A stretch of DNA of 64,000 nt from Bryum argenteum (lineage: Eukaryota > Streptophyta > Bryopsida > Bryales > Bryaceae): the NCBI GenBank assembly GCA_037043015.1, contig CM073329.1, positions 4,790,648 to 4,854,647 of the forward strand, given 5' to 3'. Positions 1-12,000 of this stretch are shown piece after piece (the first letter of the stretch is position 1; each line of letters opens with the position of its first letter). A model generated the notes under the pieces. That model saw only the letters and a program-made list of their open reading frames with translations. It did no database searches and had not been told where the DNA came from. The position numbers and the translations under genes were made by a program.

Positions 1-451
1 GACTCAGATGGACGTCTACGTTGCCCTAAACCGCTACTCCGACTGTTCCACGCAGCCCCCAGAAATCAACTCTATCTGTACAACACCAACGGATTGGCCT
101 TAAATCTTTCCTCAGTCTGGCTACACCTCATCTACTGCATTGCCTGCAACTAGCAATGCAATCACCTACATAGAACTCCAAGTGTTAGTTTTGAAATAGT
201 CATGGATTTTTGAAGTGATTTTGAATTCCCTGTGGCATGTGTTACCATTAAATGAAATAAAAAAACACAAAAAATAAATTGGACAAATGGATCGGTTTAG
301 TGTACAGATGGAACTCACTTACATGTGCAGGCTACGACAGATGATGGCACTGGGTTGTGAGAAAAACTCCAAGTTGAGTTCTTTTGCATTTCCTGATGTC
401 GCCGCTACGTGGCCACCGTTCACTTCTCCAGTATCCTGCACTTCGACATCT
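1..451. other. Unassigned flank of the Harbinger remnant
   Basis: I recognise no gene here. Short ORFs on both strands look like shadows of the broken transposase that follows. The terminal inverted repeat and TWA target duplication expected of a PIF/Harbinger element were not found by eye. Confidence 0.4.
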
Positions 452-1689
452 TCATATGTCACGTCTCCTTCCAAACCATCTCTTCGAAGAACCTGCAGTA
501 GCTCCTCCACCTCCTCGTGGGATTGTTGTAGCAAGATAACACATCACAACATCGAGAACAAACATGACTGACAACTCTGATTTACCGATCAACTCCCGGA
601 AGGTCTGCTTCAAGATACCGAAGGCGTTTTCAACTACACCCCGACCACGTCGCAGCCTACGGTTGAACAATGTCTTTGCAAGGCTGAGCTGACCTTGTGT
701 GCTGTGAGGCACCATCAGCCATGGAAGCAGCGGGTATCCTAAGTTTCATACGAGGTATGGAGTGAAACCATCCATAGATAGTCCAGGGTCCATCAATGTC
801 TTGGTTATGGCAAGCTGGTACAGACTAGAACATCGCAGCATCCGAGACTCGTCCGTGGAACCCGACATGCCTACATACAAATCAAAAAACCGTTTTTCGC
901 TGTCCACTACAGCTTGACAGTTTATGGTGTACCCTCCGGACTTGAAATAGTAGTAGTCGGCAGGTACAAAGTCCAGTTTCAAAATTAAAACATGCATTCC
1001 GTCAATCGCCCCGACTACCCCAGACAAGCCACAGAGTTCAGAAAACTTAGTTTGTTTTTCCTGTAGGCGCTCGCCCGAAGGCCAAAGGATCTCGTGTCTG
1101 AGGCTTTCGTTGATTGCGTGCACCACCTCTCGAATAACCTTCGAGACCGTGCTCCGTCGAATCGCGAACACTTCGCTGCACACAATATAATTAGCAGCAT
1201 GTGTTAGTTTGAACAGAGTGCAAGCAACGCGGATAAGGACCGGAATTGCGAGTCTAAACTTGGTGTCTTGTTTTTCAACATGCGGTCGCAGAACACCATC
1301 CAATGCAAACACCGATGGCTTCGTCATGCGGAACATCTCCACCCATCTTGTGTTGTCGTATCGATCGACAAGAAATCGGGAGAACCAAGTTGTCGACCTT
1401 GGTTTCACCCAGTATCCCATATCGTCGTCTAGGTATGAGAAGGGGTATAAAGCCTGAAATTGTGTAACGCCGAAATGATGAGGCTTGCGTAATCGAAGTG
1501 TGGCGAATCAAATGCGTACACCATTTGCGACAGCGGGTCTCGTCCATCTGCAGCAACCTCCACAGCCTCGACAATGGAGGGAGCCTCAAGCAATTGATGT
1601 ATTCGGAGCAAAAGCAACAGCATCCACGACATGATAGTCAAACTCCCGGATGCATGATGTAGTGGCTCCATTGGGCAAGCACCATACAC
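452..1689 (-). pseudogene. PIF/Harbinger-type transposase (DDE_Tnp_4 / HARBI1-like), frameshifted
   Basis: This is the catalytic protein of a PIF/Harbinger DNA transposon, read on the minus strand in three frames. The N-terminal part lies at about 1689-1429. The central 224-residue piece (1420-746) has the first catalytic Asp in GVVGAIDGMH and the second in GSTDES. The C-terminal piece (715-452) has the catalytic Glu region in ENAFGILK. The order D, D, E matches the DDE_Tnp_4 family. Frameshifts near 1425 and between 746 and 715 break the protein, so it cannot be made as one chain. The Myb-like partner ORF normally carried by autonomous elements of this superfamily was not seen. The family call is firm. 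The element boundaries are unknown. Confidence 0.85.
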
Positions 1690-3341
1690 CCCCTCTGCTC
1701 ACGAAGTGCTGCACTACACACAGTAGCACTAAGTACTTAACATTGGAGATGGTATGGTTGCCACAACCTATAACTCTAATGGCACATGGAAAAGAAACCT
1801 CTGAGAAGACGAAGCAACTTTTCAAAACACAACAATGATCGAAAGGAAAACCATCACAAAATAAAACAAAACACAAAAAATTACAAAATAGCGCCAATCA
1901 ATTCATAATGCAGAAAATTTGATTGCACAAATGAATAGACGAAGGGAAGGTGAGATGAGAGAATCTCACGTGTGCGCCAATAACAGCCGAGACCGATTCC
2001 TCAAGACGCCGAAGCGTATCAGCACCAAATGCGACTCCAGCAATTGGCCCTCATACCGACTACGTTGAAAACGTGGAACCTCAACGTACACACTCTGGTA
2101 AACCCACAAAACCCATGTCGACACAATTATTGCAAATACAAAACAACCTCACCCCCCCCCCCCACAACCACGATGCCCACTAAAAGCTGTAAGAATTCTC
2201 CCGGCGCTGTGGAGAAAACCGGCAACGAGATCATATAATCAACAAGTACAAACTGCAAGAAGGAGAAAATCCAAACTCAACGCGTGAGCGACCACAGCAA
2301 AACGCCCAGAGACGAGAGAGACAGCGGCAATGTCACCCGAGTATGACTGCACCAAAAAGCGAATGTCACCAACAAACAACACCCCCCCCCCCCTCAACGC
2401 AAGTGTGACCAGTCACTTGTTACTTTCATCATTACAATCCAACGTGGCCAATAACCTGATAAGACCCCCCCTAGGTCTGAACGCTGCATGGGCAAAGGGT
2501 ACCATAATACCCTGAACCAGACCCCTCTTCCTGCCGACAATGTGAAACCGCCCCCCACGCAAAAGCAACCGGCTATTAGGCCGTGTAGTTAAATTCTAAC
2601 AACTACCAGGTGTGATGATACCTTAATTAGCCAAACAAATTATTTTTTGGGCAGTTAAGTTAGCAAGTGCACCTACTACAATTTGTGTCTATAAAATAGT
2701 TTCACACAAGAGCAGTAATAACTTCTGAAATTATAACTCTCGAAAATGAATTGGTGAGAGCATTACAATCTTTTCACGGGTGGAGGTGATAAAATACAAA
2801 ACCCGGAGGCATGCTAGTGCGAAAAGTCTCATTTAAAAATTCTTTTTTCTATCTATGGTATACATTGGAAGATCTAATTAGTTGTACTTATTCAAGCAAG
2901 CACTTCAAGCAACTTCAAGCAATCACTAAGACTTAGTATGTTACTCAAGATGCCACCTTACTCAAGAATACATCACAATAAAGATTTCCCTACCATTCTC
3001 TAAAATCTTATAGTCAATGGAGGTTCACAATAATATACATCAACCTTGCAACAAACAAAGGTAGTGAAAAGCTTATAACATAGTATTGGGGTACTCAATA
3101 AAGGAAGTTTACTTGTCTTTCATTTTTAAATTCTTATGAAATATTTGCAGGTTAAAAATTGTTTGCTTTTTGAGTGCGAGGATGTTACAAAGTAACAAGG
3201 GGGATCCGAACCAATCCTTAAACTCATCATTCCCTTACAAAAATTCTAAAAAGTACACATTATAAGTTAATATTAATTATATGGCAATGCACATTTCTTT
3301 GGAATTGCCTTGTAAAGAATTCTTGTCCTTTTTGTGTTTAA
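1690..3341. other. Intergenic, no gene seen
   Basis: About 1.65 kb without a supportable gene. It holds homopolymeric C tracts near 2149-2162 and 2381-2393. From about 2600 it becomes AT-rich repeat-like sequence. Confidence 0.4.
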
Positions 3342-3745
3342 CCCCTAAATGTTCATGCCAATATTTAGTCAAGAATCATAGTTTTTTGGAAGCTTCCTTA
3401 ATGGATATGTATTTGTACTAAAAACAATTATGAGGCTTAAGCATTTTCACTTTGAAGTGGAAATACTATTATTGCACCAATTGTAGTCAAGAGTTCACCA
3501 ACAAGAAAGTTGTTCATCTTCATCTCAAAATTCCTCTTAAACTCAAAAAATCACTAAAAAATTCCTTAGCTCAAAAAATAGCCTTGCAATGGTGAAAACT
3601 GCCCCATATTTTAGAAAGAAAGAAAGAATAGTCCAAATCTAACTCACTTGCACGAAAATCCATGTTGTGTCTTTAAGACATATTAGATGACATTAAGATT
3701 CCTAGAGCAAATACCAGACTTGAGATGGATTCCAACTCAAAAAAT
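3342..3745 (-). mobile_element. TTAA-family element, partial (long subfamily, inverted copy)
   Basis: The left end is TTAA (3338-3341) followed by CCCCTAAAT. The body is the reverse complement of the 25.9-26.9 kb element: segments around 3441 (cattttcactttgaagtgg), 3583 (ccttgcaatggtgaaaa) and 3726 (gatggattcca) match it in inverted order. I could not find the far end, so the copy is truncated or its right end is degraded and the end coordinate is approximate. Confidence 0.5.
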
Positions 3746-4840
3746 AAAATCAATAGGTGTAGGAGATACAAGTCCTCGAAGACCATGCATTTTTTGGGTC
3801 CACTTTTAAAACAAAATACTATTATAGATTCAAATTTAAAAAAGACCATAAATTCAAATGAAGTCTTGTAAGTTGCTTTTGACTCTTGACTCATCAACCT
3901 CGTAATGAAAATAATTTACTATCTTAAGTTTACCAAGAAAATCCTCGATCTTTTGCATCACTCCAAAATGGTTGATTGGGTGCTTGGTGTAAACAAAATA
4001 CATTACAGTGCCCACAAAATGTATACATTCACAACTCAAACAAAAAGACATGCCTAAATTTTCAAATAGTTGCTATTCTCACAGAAATTTTCTAAATTGC
4101 AAATAGAAAATGCTTTTAGAGATTTTACGTAGATTTCTTCATCATCATTTGAAGAACTCTCAATAATAAACTATACCCTCTTCTAATTTAATATAACACA
4201 TTTACAACAAATTATCTACTGATTACCCTTAACTTTCATCACAAGCTACTTATGCTTAAGCATCCCACAATGGAGAACTTCCACCAATTTTGAGAATTGT
4301 AGCCAGCACAATGCCATTTGTTTACATGCAACTGTTATTTAGAGTTTTTTAGAATTGTACCGACCAAAAAGCTCTACTTTGGACTTTTGTACTCTAAATA
4401 CACTGTTACAATGAACAAGTGCAACTTCAAATGATCATATCTACCACATAGAATAACCAAGTTCCATGAAACTACCACCCAAGGTATCCAAAATGTAGTA
4501 AAGCTTATCAAAACCATCTCTTGCATGCTAATCCAAGCAACAACATGTGTAAGAAAAATCCATTAGCAATCAATGTACTTTAAAATATGCATGTGATGTT
4601 TTCAATAGAAGGCAACATTAATTCTTCTTACGCCAACTCAATTCAATATTTGTGAATGTGAGCCACATACATATGAAGGGCATCAAAAAAGGTTTTCAAA
4701 GAGATATCAAGACTTTATTTCTTAACAAGCCTCACCATGTGAAAGTCTTCATATGAGCTATAGGTAGATACTAAAAAGTGCGTTAAAAGATATTAGAGGT
4801 ATTAGATGATTTTACACTAATTGTTTCTTTACACTAATTA
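3746..4840. other. AT-rich intergenic, no gene seen
   Basis: This is AT-rich sequence of probable repeat origin, with only short ORFs on either strand that lack recognisable motifs. It runs up to the inverted repeat upstream of TASH3. Confidence 0.4.
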
Positions 4841-4912
4841 AGAACATCCCTTTCTAATTGCACCGGACTTGGGTAGGCCAATATTGGACGTGCAATTAGA
4901 AAGGGATGTTCT
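4841..4912. repeat. Perfect 23-bp inverted repeat (hairpin-forming) upstream of TASH3
   Basis: Arm 4841-4863 is the exact reverse complement of arm 4890-4912, with a 26-nt spacer. The spacer itself contains the 10-bp palindrome CCAATATTGG (4878-4887). Pairing stops abruptly at both outer edges. It could be a remnant of a small transposon, a cruciform site or a small-RNA precursor. The sequence alone does not decide. Confidence 0.7.
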
Positions 4913-6035
4913 CATCATTGGGAACGGAGGCGAACGAGCAGGGAGAACAAGTCGCACAGGGAACGTGACAGACTCCAATCACTCGGACTGCTCTGCCTCT
5001 GCCTCACCTTCACTCTCGTCGCTGTTTTCTCTTCCCCCGATCTGGCAATTTACCGTCACAGGTTCGTATCTCTCGCTGCGCTTCTGTATTATCCGCATTC
5101 TATGAAAAATTTCCAACTTTTCAAGCCCAATTTGGTGTGCTGAGGTGCTTATTTGCGCATTTCCGCCATTCAGCATTAGAAAGCGTATTTCATAACCGGA
5201 TACACCTTCGGTACCACTGAAGCTTCATGGAAGAGAAATTGGTACGACCTTGAAATGCCGCCGATCGGCCGATCACAAAACTCTAGGATCCATTTCGCAC
5301 TCTGTTGCGTTTAGGGTTAATCAGGCTTCCAAGGTTTTACGTTCAGTTGTAGATACTGCGCTTGATACGGGATGCTCATGCCTTTGCCGTCGGAATTTTC
5401 TTCGATGGACTTTGAACTAAGATGCGAATCGCAATTCTAATTATATTGTTCTACTCGATTATGATGTATCTATCACTCTTTACAGCAGCAATGTCGCACC
5501 AGGTCTACAATGTCGCCAATCTTTTGATTAAATCTCGAAATTCTTAGGATGATTTTTTCGTGTTTAGGTTTACTTGATTGTCGAGGCTAGCTCTGGATTA
5601 AGTGTTCTTGTCGTTCTGGTGAGCTGAAGATCTTTCATAAAGCGCATTCTATCTATTTGTTACTAGAAGATTTGTGATACTGTATGAAGGCTGTATCGTT
5701 CAAGTATGAGAGAATTTTCAAAATACTGTAAAATGTCGCTGATGCAGGATTACTTAATGGTGCAGGATTTGGGATCGTTATTCAAGGATATGTAGTAATA
5801 ATCGCCATGTGTTCAGGTTAATTGAGTTGTAAGGGATTTGAGATACTGCTGAAGATTTTACGATAGCAGAGATCTTCTATCCTCAAGGGTTGTTGATGAG
5901 TACTTCGCATTAGTGTGCTGTGGATGGACTGTTTACATCTTGTGGTCATGTGTTGTTGAAGCAGATTCATAGACACAGGTTTATGATTCATTTGTGAGGG
6001 AAAAATCAATTTCGGGGGCCTCAAGGAGGATCAAA
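4913..6035 (+). promoter_or_regulatory. Probable promoter and 5' leader of TASH3
   Basis: GC content rises here compared with the flank, and no coding exon was found before the ATG at 6036. A donor-like ACAG/GTTCGT near 5060 and acceptor-like ACACAG near 5980 would allow a 5' UTR intron of about 0.9 kb. This is inference, and the transcription start is not identifiable. Confidence 0.4.
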
Positions 6036-9000
6036 ATGGCGCAAGACCCTGGGGCATCGCTGATGGATCTGATAACCTCAGATCCCGCACCTGCTGGCAA
6101 TCCCACCTTTCCTCCTCTTGGCAAGGCAGAACGGCCGTCTAAGAATGTTCCGCCTCGAAAGTCAAACGTACAGATGACGCCAGAGTTGTTACAATCAATC
6201 AAAACGTCAGTCCCTGGGAAGACCGGACTTGGCCTTCCTAAACAGAAGAAGAAGGTACCTTTTGCCATTCTTCGCTTGTTCACTACTACCTGTTTACAAG
6301 AGAGGTTCATATTGGCTCGTCTTTATCATAAATTTGTTAATAAACTATCGTGTATCAATCTGGGAAAGCATGGTCCTAATTTTGCAGCTCGTTGAACGGT
6401 TTGAACAAAATAGCTTGTGATGGTACAGATGTTGTCACTTTGATGAATCGTGCTCACTAGGCTATGGCAAAGTTCATTCAGTTTTTTGAAACATACAAAA
6501 AAGAGAAGACGACTTCTGGTGTATCAATGAATGAGCTTAACAAGTTAGCGGTGTGTAAACTACTTCTGTGCAAAATTGATGGCATGGTTGAGGACAGACA
6601 GGTGTTTAACGAACCTCTTTAGACAATTGCTGACTATATCAGGTGCATATATTCTTTGCATTCTACTTCGTTGAATATTTACCTCACTGTGGCCGTTTAT
6701 GTACTTGCAGCCACTTTCCTACTCACACCTTGCCAGAGCTCTTCAAGAACTTTCAGCTTCCCCTGATCAGGTCTGTGTTTGTTATCGTAGTTGTGCCTCT
6801 ATTAGAAATGGCATGCTAATATTTGAAGCCATTCTGCATGTGATTGCATCCTTTCACGTAGGAAGTCAAAAAGGACTTGTTGATCCTCAACATCTGAAGC
6901 GATCAATATGACTAAGATTTCTTTGGTGCTCTCAGAAAACGGCTGCGAAGCAGCTTGTGCACCAGGTGTTTCCCAAGCTTGCCGTTTACAGCTCCGTCGA
7001 TCCCTCTTTGGCTCCCTCCCTGCTTGCGGTATGCTGCTCTTCCAAGTCTTTGTTCTGAACTTTCTAACGGCCTTGCTTTCCCTTTTTGGAAGCCACCTTC
7101 TGTTGTTTCTTTAGGTTATGCATGAAACATGTTTCCTTACATTCCGTGAGATTGCGTTTAGGCTGTGTGATAGTAACCGTTCAGACTGCCTCTATTAAGG
7201 TTGCAATATTGGTGGTCGAGTGTGACTGACTATGTTGTAAACTTTGAACGACACGTGCAGCTTCATAAGTCATCGGAAGACAGAAGCGTATTGCGCTATG
7301 TTTACTACTTTCTTGCTAGACTACTGGCAGAAAGCGGTGCCCAAGGTGTTACACCCGGGGGAGGACTACCAACACCCAATTGGGATGCTTTGGCAGACTT
7401 GAACCTCGCTGGAGGGACTGTAGTCACTCGAGCAGAAGTTGTGCCACAAATTATTAATCAGCTCACTGCTGAAGCTTCAAACGCAGAGCCTCTATGTAAG
7501 TAGCATTCTATGTATGTAGAATTTGGAACTCGTGGATTCGTCTACCCAAACCAAGTCGTCTTATACCCGTTTCCACTTTCTGGTGTTTGACAAGGTAACT
7601 TGTTATGAGGTGGATTTGACAATGACACAGGACGTGACTGATTTTCAAACTTGCTTTTTCTTCTCTGAAGTGCATCCTCGGCGTATTGCTGCTCTTAAGG
7701 CACTTAGTTTTGCTCCTACCACTAGCAACGATGTGCTAGCTACCTTATATGAGATTGTGTTCGGCATCCTGGACAAGGTCAGTATCACTACTCCTTCCAT
7801 TCTCATGTGTGCTGGTAGTACCGGTTGAATGGAAGCCTTTGCATGTGTTGGTATCATCGTAGCCTTCTATGATTAGGTTCCTCTAGTTTCCACTTGTGCT
7901 CCTTTTCAGTAGGTGTAGAAGAATAGATGGTGGTTTTTCGATCATTCAGTCAGTATTGTTGATAACATGTTAGTAGCGAAAGGAACTTCCACAATTGCTT
8001 CGGCTGGTATTTGGAAGAAGCCAATGAATGGTCGTAGACAGATTTGTTTCCTTTCATCTCGTGCAATAGATACGTGACAGACAACTGGATGCAGGTTGCT
8101 GACGCAGGGAAGCTGAGGAGGAAGAAGGGCATGTTCGGGAGACAAAGTGTGGACAAAGAGGTGATCTTAAATGGACCACTTTAACATCTGCCTTTTCGTA
8201 ATTTATTACAATTTAGTGGTTACTTGTCAAATTATAACTCGATTTATCATCAGAGCTGTTTCAACACTCGCGTTTCTAGCTGAAGGCGGTTGTTGTATGC
8301 AAACGTTTCGTTGTCTTGAGCTTTGAATGGTGCTGCTGGCAGTCCGCATTACGAAGCAACTTGCAATACGCTGCTTTGAGCACCTTGCGACGCTTGCCGT
8401 TAGATTCCGGGAATCCTGCGTTCCTTCACCGAGCAGTTCAAGGGTGCGCTAATATATCAGTTTTATGTATATTGCCCACGAAGAGTTATTCAGTTCTCAT
8501 TCTGAAAATTGTTATGTAGAATATTACTTCAGCCGTGAGATGATGCCAGCTTGTAACGAGTGTAGGGCAATCTTAATAGAAAACGCTTAGAACAGATGCT
8601 TACAAGGATGCTCTTAACATGTGAATTTTGTTCAGAATTGCTTGTGCAGATCCTGTGGGAGTGAGACACGCATTATCCGTGGTTCAGGAGTTGGCCACCA
8701 AGGATGTTACTGCAGTGGCCATGGCTGTAGGTAAGTGCTTTCACTCTCATATGGAGGAATCTCCTTAAATCGGAGGCTATCATCAGGGTGTCTGCCTGTT
8801 GATTGAAACGGATATCATGCTCTTATTTCTTATACTAGTTGCGATATTCTGTCACTCATTACGGTATCCGCGTGGATCTATCTTTCCACTGAGGGCTGGT
8901 TTTGGAATTGTACTCCTTCTCATTGTCATCACCATGTTTATGTGGGCACTGACAATGATAAATTGCTTGTTTTTTGCTTGTTTCGCTTTGTCTGCAGCGA

Positions 9001-12000
9001 AAGTTGCGCTTGCTGGAGGTAACTTTTCAATCATATTCTGATGCAAGTGTTCAGTTACTCAAATTCGTGAGCATGATTTGTAGTGAAAGAACTTATTGCG
9101 AAGTTGATTTGTCGGGAACGTTCATACAATAGTGTTACGATTCGAGAAGACTTCCTAAGTATCTGCTACCTCTGTAGGTTCCTTGCAAGAAGTGCTACAG
9201 ATCCACGACGTCCTTGCCCGTGTTTATCTTGCCCGGCTTTGTTACATTCTTTCTCGAGCAAGAGTTCTCGACGGTGAGTTTCCTTCCTAGGCCTCTCGAT
9301 ATGCCCGATGATTATGGACTCCCTCTCAATTTGAATGCCCATCCTTGCAGAAAGACCTGAGGTGAAGGGTCAGTTCACAACCATTTTGTACCAGCTTCTC
9401 TTGGATCCGAGTGAGAGGGTTTGCTTCGAAGCCATCTGTTGCGTTCTGGGGAAGTTTGATGCCTCTGAAAGGTATGTATGGAACTCTGCACCTCGTCATC
9501 AAATTTGTGAATCAAATTTCTTTTGTTATGTGAGGCGTGTCTTGATAATCGCTTGCGTATGTGCAGCCTTGAAGACCGTGCAAATGGTTGGGGTTTGCTC
9601 ACAACTGCTATTCTCAAATTTCCCGAGCCTCCCTCAGTGGCAGGTAAGGATGCTAGTGGAGCAGCCAAGGATGGTGCTTCTAAAGATGGAATACCACCAA
9701 GAGGGCCAAAAGATCGTCAAGCCCCAAGGCCACGGAGGCCTCAACCTTTGATTAAGTTAGTCATGCGAAGGTACGATGAATCTAAATCGACTGTTGCTTT
9801 CCTTTGAATTACAATCATATTTGTAGTTGGCTATGAGCATTTTAGATGAAAAACTCATGTTCTACCCACTCGAATATAATTGGACTACTTGAATTTTGAG
9901 CAGCATCGATGATATTACCCTCAGCGAAGCCGATTGATGTGGAGATTTTTGAATTTTTCCACATACAGTTTCGAGAAAATAATAATTCTCTAATTTGAAG
10001 ATCGCTTATTTTGTTGTTTCGATTTAGACTTGCGTATCGAAGATCTGCATTTTAGTCACTGAATTTCAAGAGATTCTGATTCCTTGTTGTGTTGAATTTT
10101 TGATTATCTAACCTTTTTCAAAGGTTGAATATGCACTACTGACTGCCATCTGCTTTTATACTAACAGTATCCTGATGTGCTTGCCATGGGATTTTGTAGA
10201 TTAGAATCTGCGTTGAGGAGCTCTTCTAGGCCCGTGCTCCATGGAGCTGTACGCATTGTTCAAGAGCTTGGGAAGAGTAGGGCGTCTGCAGTGGCTATTC
10301 GGGGGTACACTGTTGATGACATGGCTCAACAAGATGAATCGATGATCAATCCTACCGCTGATCTTCATAAAGTAGATGATGAGGCTGGAGATGCTGAAGC
10401 AGGTACTTTCTTGATTCTAATTGATTAGTTTCACGCTTTGGTGTTTCTCCTGCTTTGTCGATTTGCTTTTTTTGTATTTCTGGGGATCTGAATACCTTAT
10501 TCGTCTATGCAGGTCATCGCAGAACAGTGTCAATGTCTGCAGGTGGAAAGGAAACAATATCCAGCATGCTTGCAAGTCTTGTAGAGGGCGTTCGAACTAC
10601 TACAGCATGCGAGTGCGTATATGTTCGAGCTGCAGCTATTAAAGCTTTGATCTGGATGCAAAATCCTTATGAGCCTGTCGAGGAGCTGAAGGCAATTATC
10701 ACTGGTGAATTGGCTGATCCATCCTGGCCCGCAGCGTTGCTGAACGATATAATGCTCACGTTGCATGCACGTTTCAAGGTCAGTACGTCTAAGAATTTCC
10801 GTATCCGTCAAGACGAGACATATTTTCTTTCAGAGCACAGGAATGCTCGAATCTGACAGCTTAACTTTGACCTCTCATTGAAGATGTCAACCCTTCAGAT
10901 GTGTGGCTGTCACTTTAAGCAGTGGGAAGCACGAGTTTATTTCAGAATGTTCTAGTTGACCCTTCACAAGGTCTTTGTCTTTGTTTAGTAAAATCCTCTC
11001 AAACTCTCAGCACATCCAGATCGTTGCCGTGATTATCTTTCCAAACTCTTGTTTACCTATGTCTGGTCTTGACTGAGTTTGATCATCACCTTTGCAGGCC
11101 ACTCCAGAGATGGCAGTTATATTGCTGGACATATCTAGGCTATTCGCTACTAAGGTTCCCGGTAAAATCGACTCGGATGTGTTGCAACTCTTATGGAAGG
11201 TACTGAACTTACACATTTATACACTGAGAATTAGCTTCGGATTGTTGAGATCTTCACCTGGTATTAGTGAAACTTCTGCGTGCACGATCTAATTTTGTAA
11301 CCACATGTGCACAGACTTGCCTCGTAGGGTCAGGGGCTGATGGAAAGCATAACGCCTTGGAGGCGGTCACAGTTGTGCTCGATCTTCCACCACCCCAGCC
11401 GCTACAGATGGTTGGAGGCAGAGCAACAGATCGTGCCGATCCGAAATCGGCCATTGCTCTTCAACGACTAGTACAAGCAGCAGTAAGTGTCTCCCAACCA
11501 GAACTGTCCTCATGCAACTGAGAAAGCAGTTGTGTTGCTTGTTTTGCCGCTATTTAAGTTACCAAAATTCAATTAGATTCAAAGTTGCCAATTTACAGTG
11601 ATCGTATGTCTCTCCATTATCAACTATCAACTTTTGAGTGTGGGTAAGGGTCTTAGTTTCTTTCACGTTGTGCTCGGATTTGAGGTTCCGGTAAATGAAC
11701 ATGGCTTTCTTTTCTTTGTGCATATTTGCTTAGCATTGCTGACTGTTTGAAATGATCAGGTGTGGTTTCTTGGTGAGAATGCGAATTATGCAGCAGGGGA
11801 GTATGCCTGGGAGTCGGCCACTTCTCCCAGCACCGCTCTTATGATGCTTGATGGTGATAAGATGGTGGCTGCTGCCAGCTCTAGGAATCCAACACTTGTC
11901 GGGGCTATCACACGTCTCCAGCGATGTGCTATCAGTGGCAGCTGGGAGGTAAGAGCGTGCAATTTCGTACACATTGATAGTATGTCTGGTGCACTTCCAT

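Noticed and set aside
6602..6641. Apparent premature TAG in TASH3 at 6620-6622 when exon 2 is read through (..VFNEPL*TIADYIR)
   Set aside because: A donor at 6602 (CAG/GTGTTT) and acceptor at 6711 join exon 2 to PLSYSHLARALQELS in phase. The stop lies in the intron, and all later exons stay in frame.
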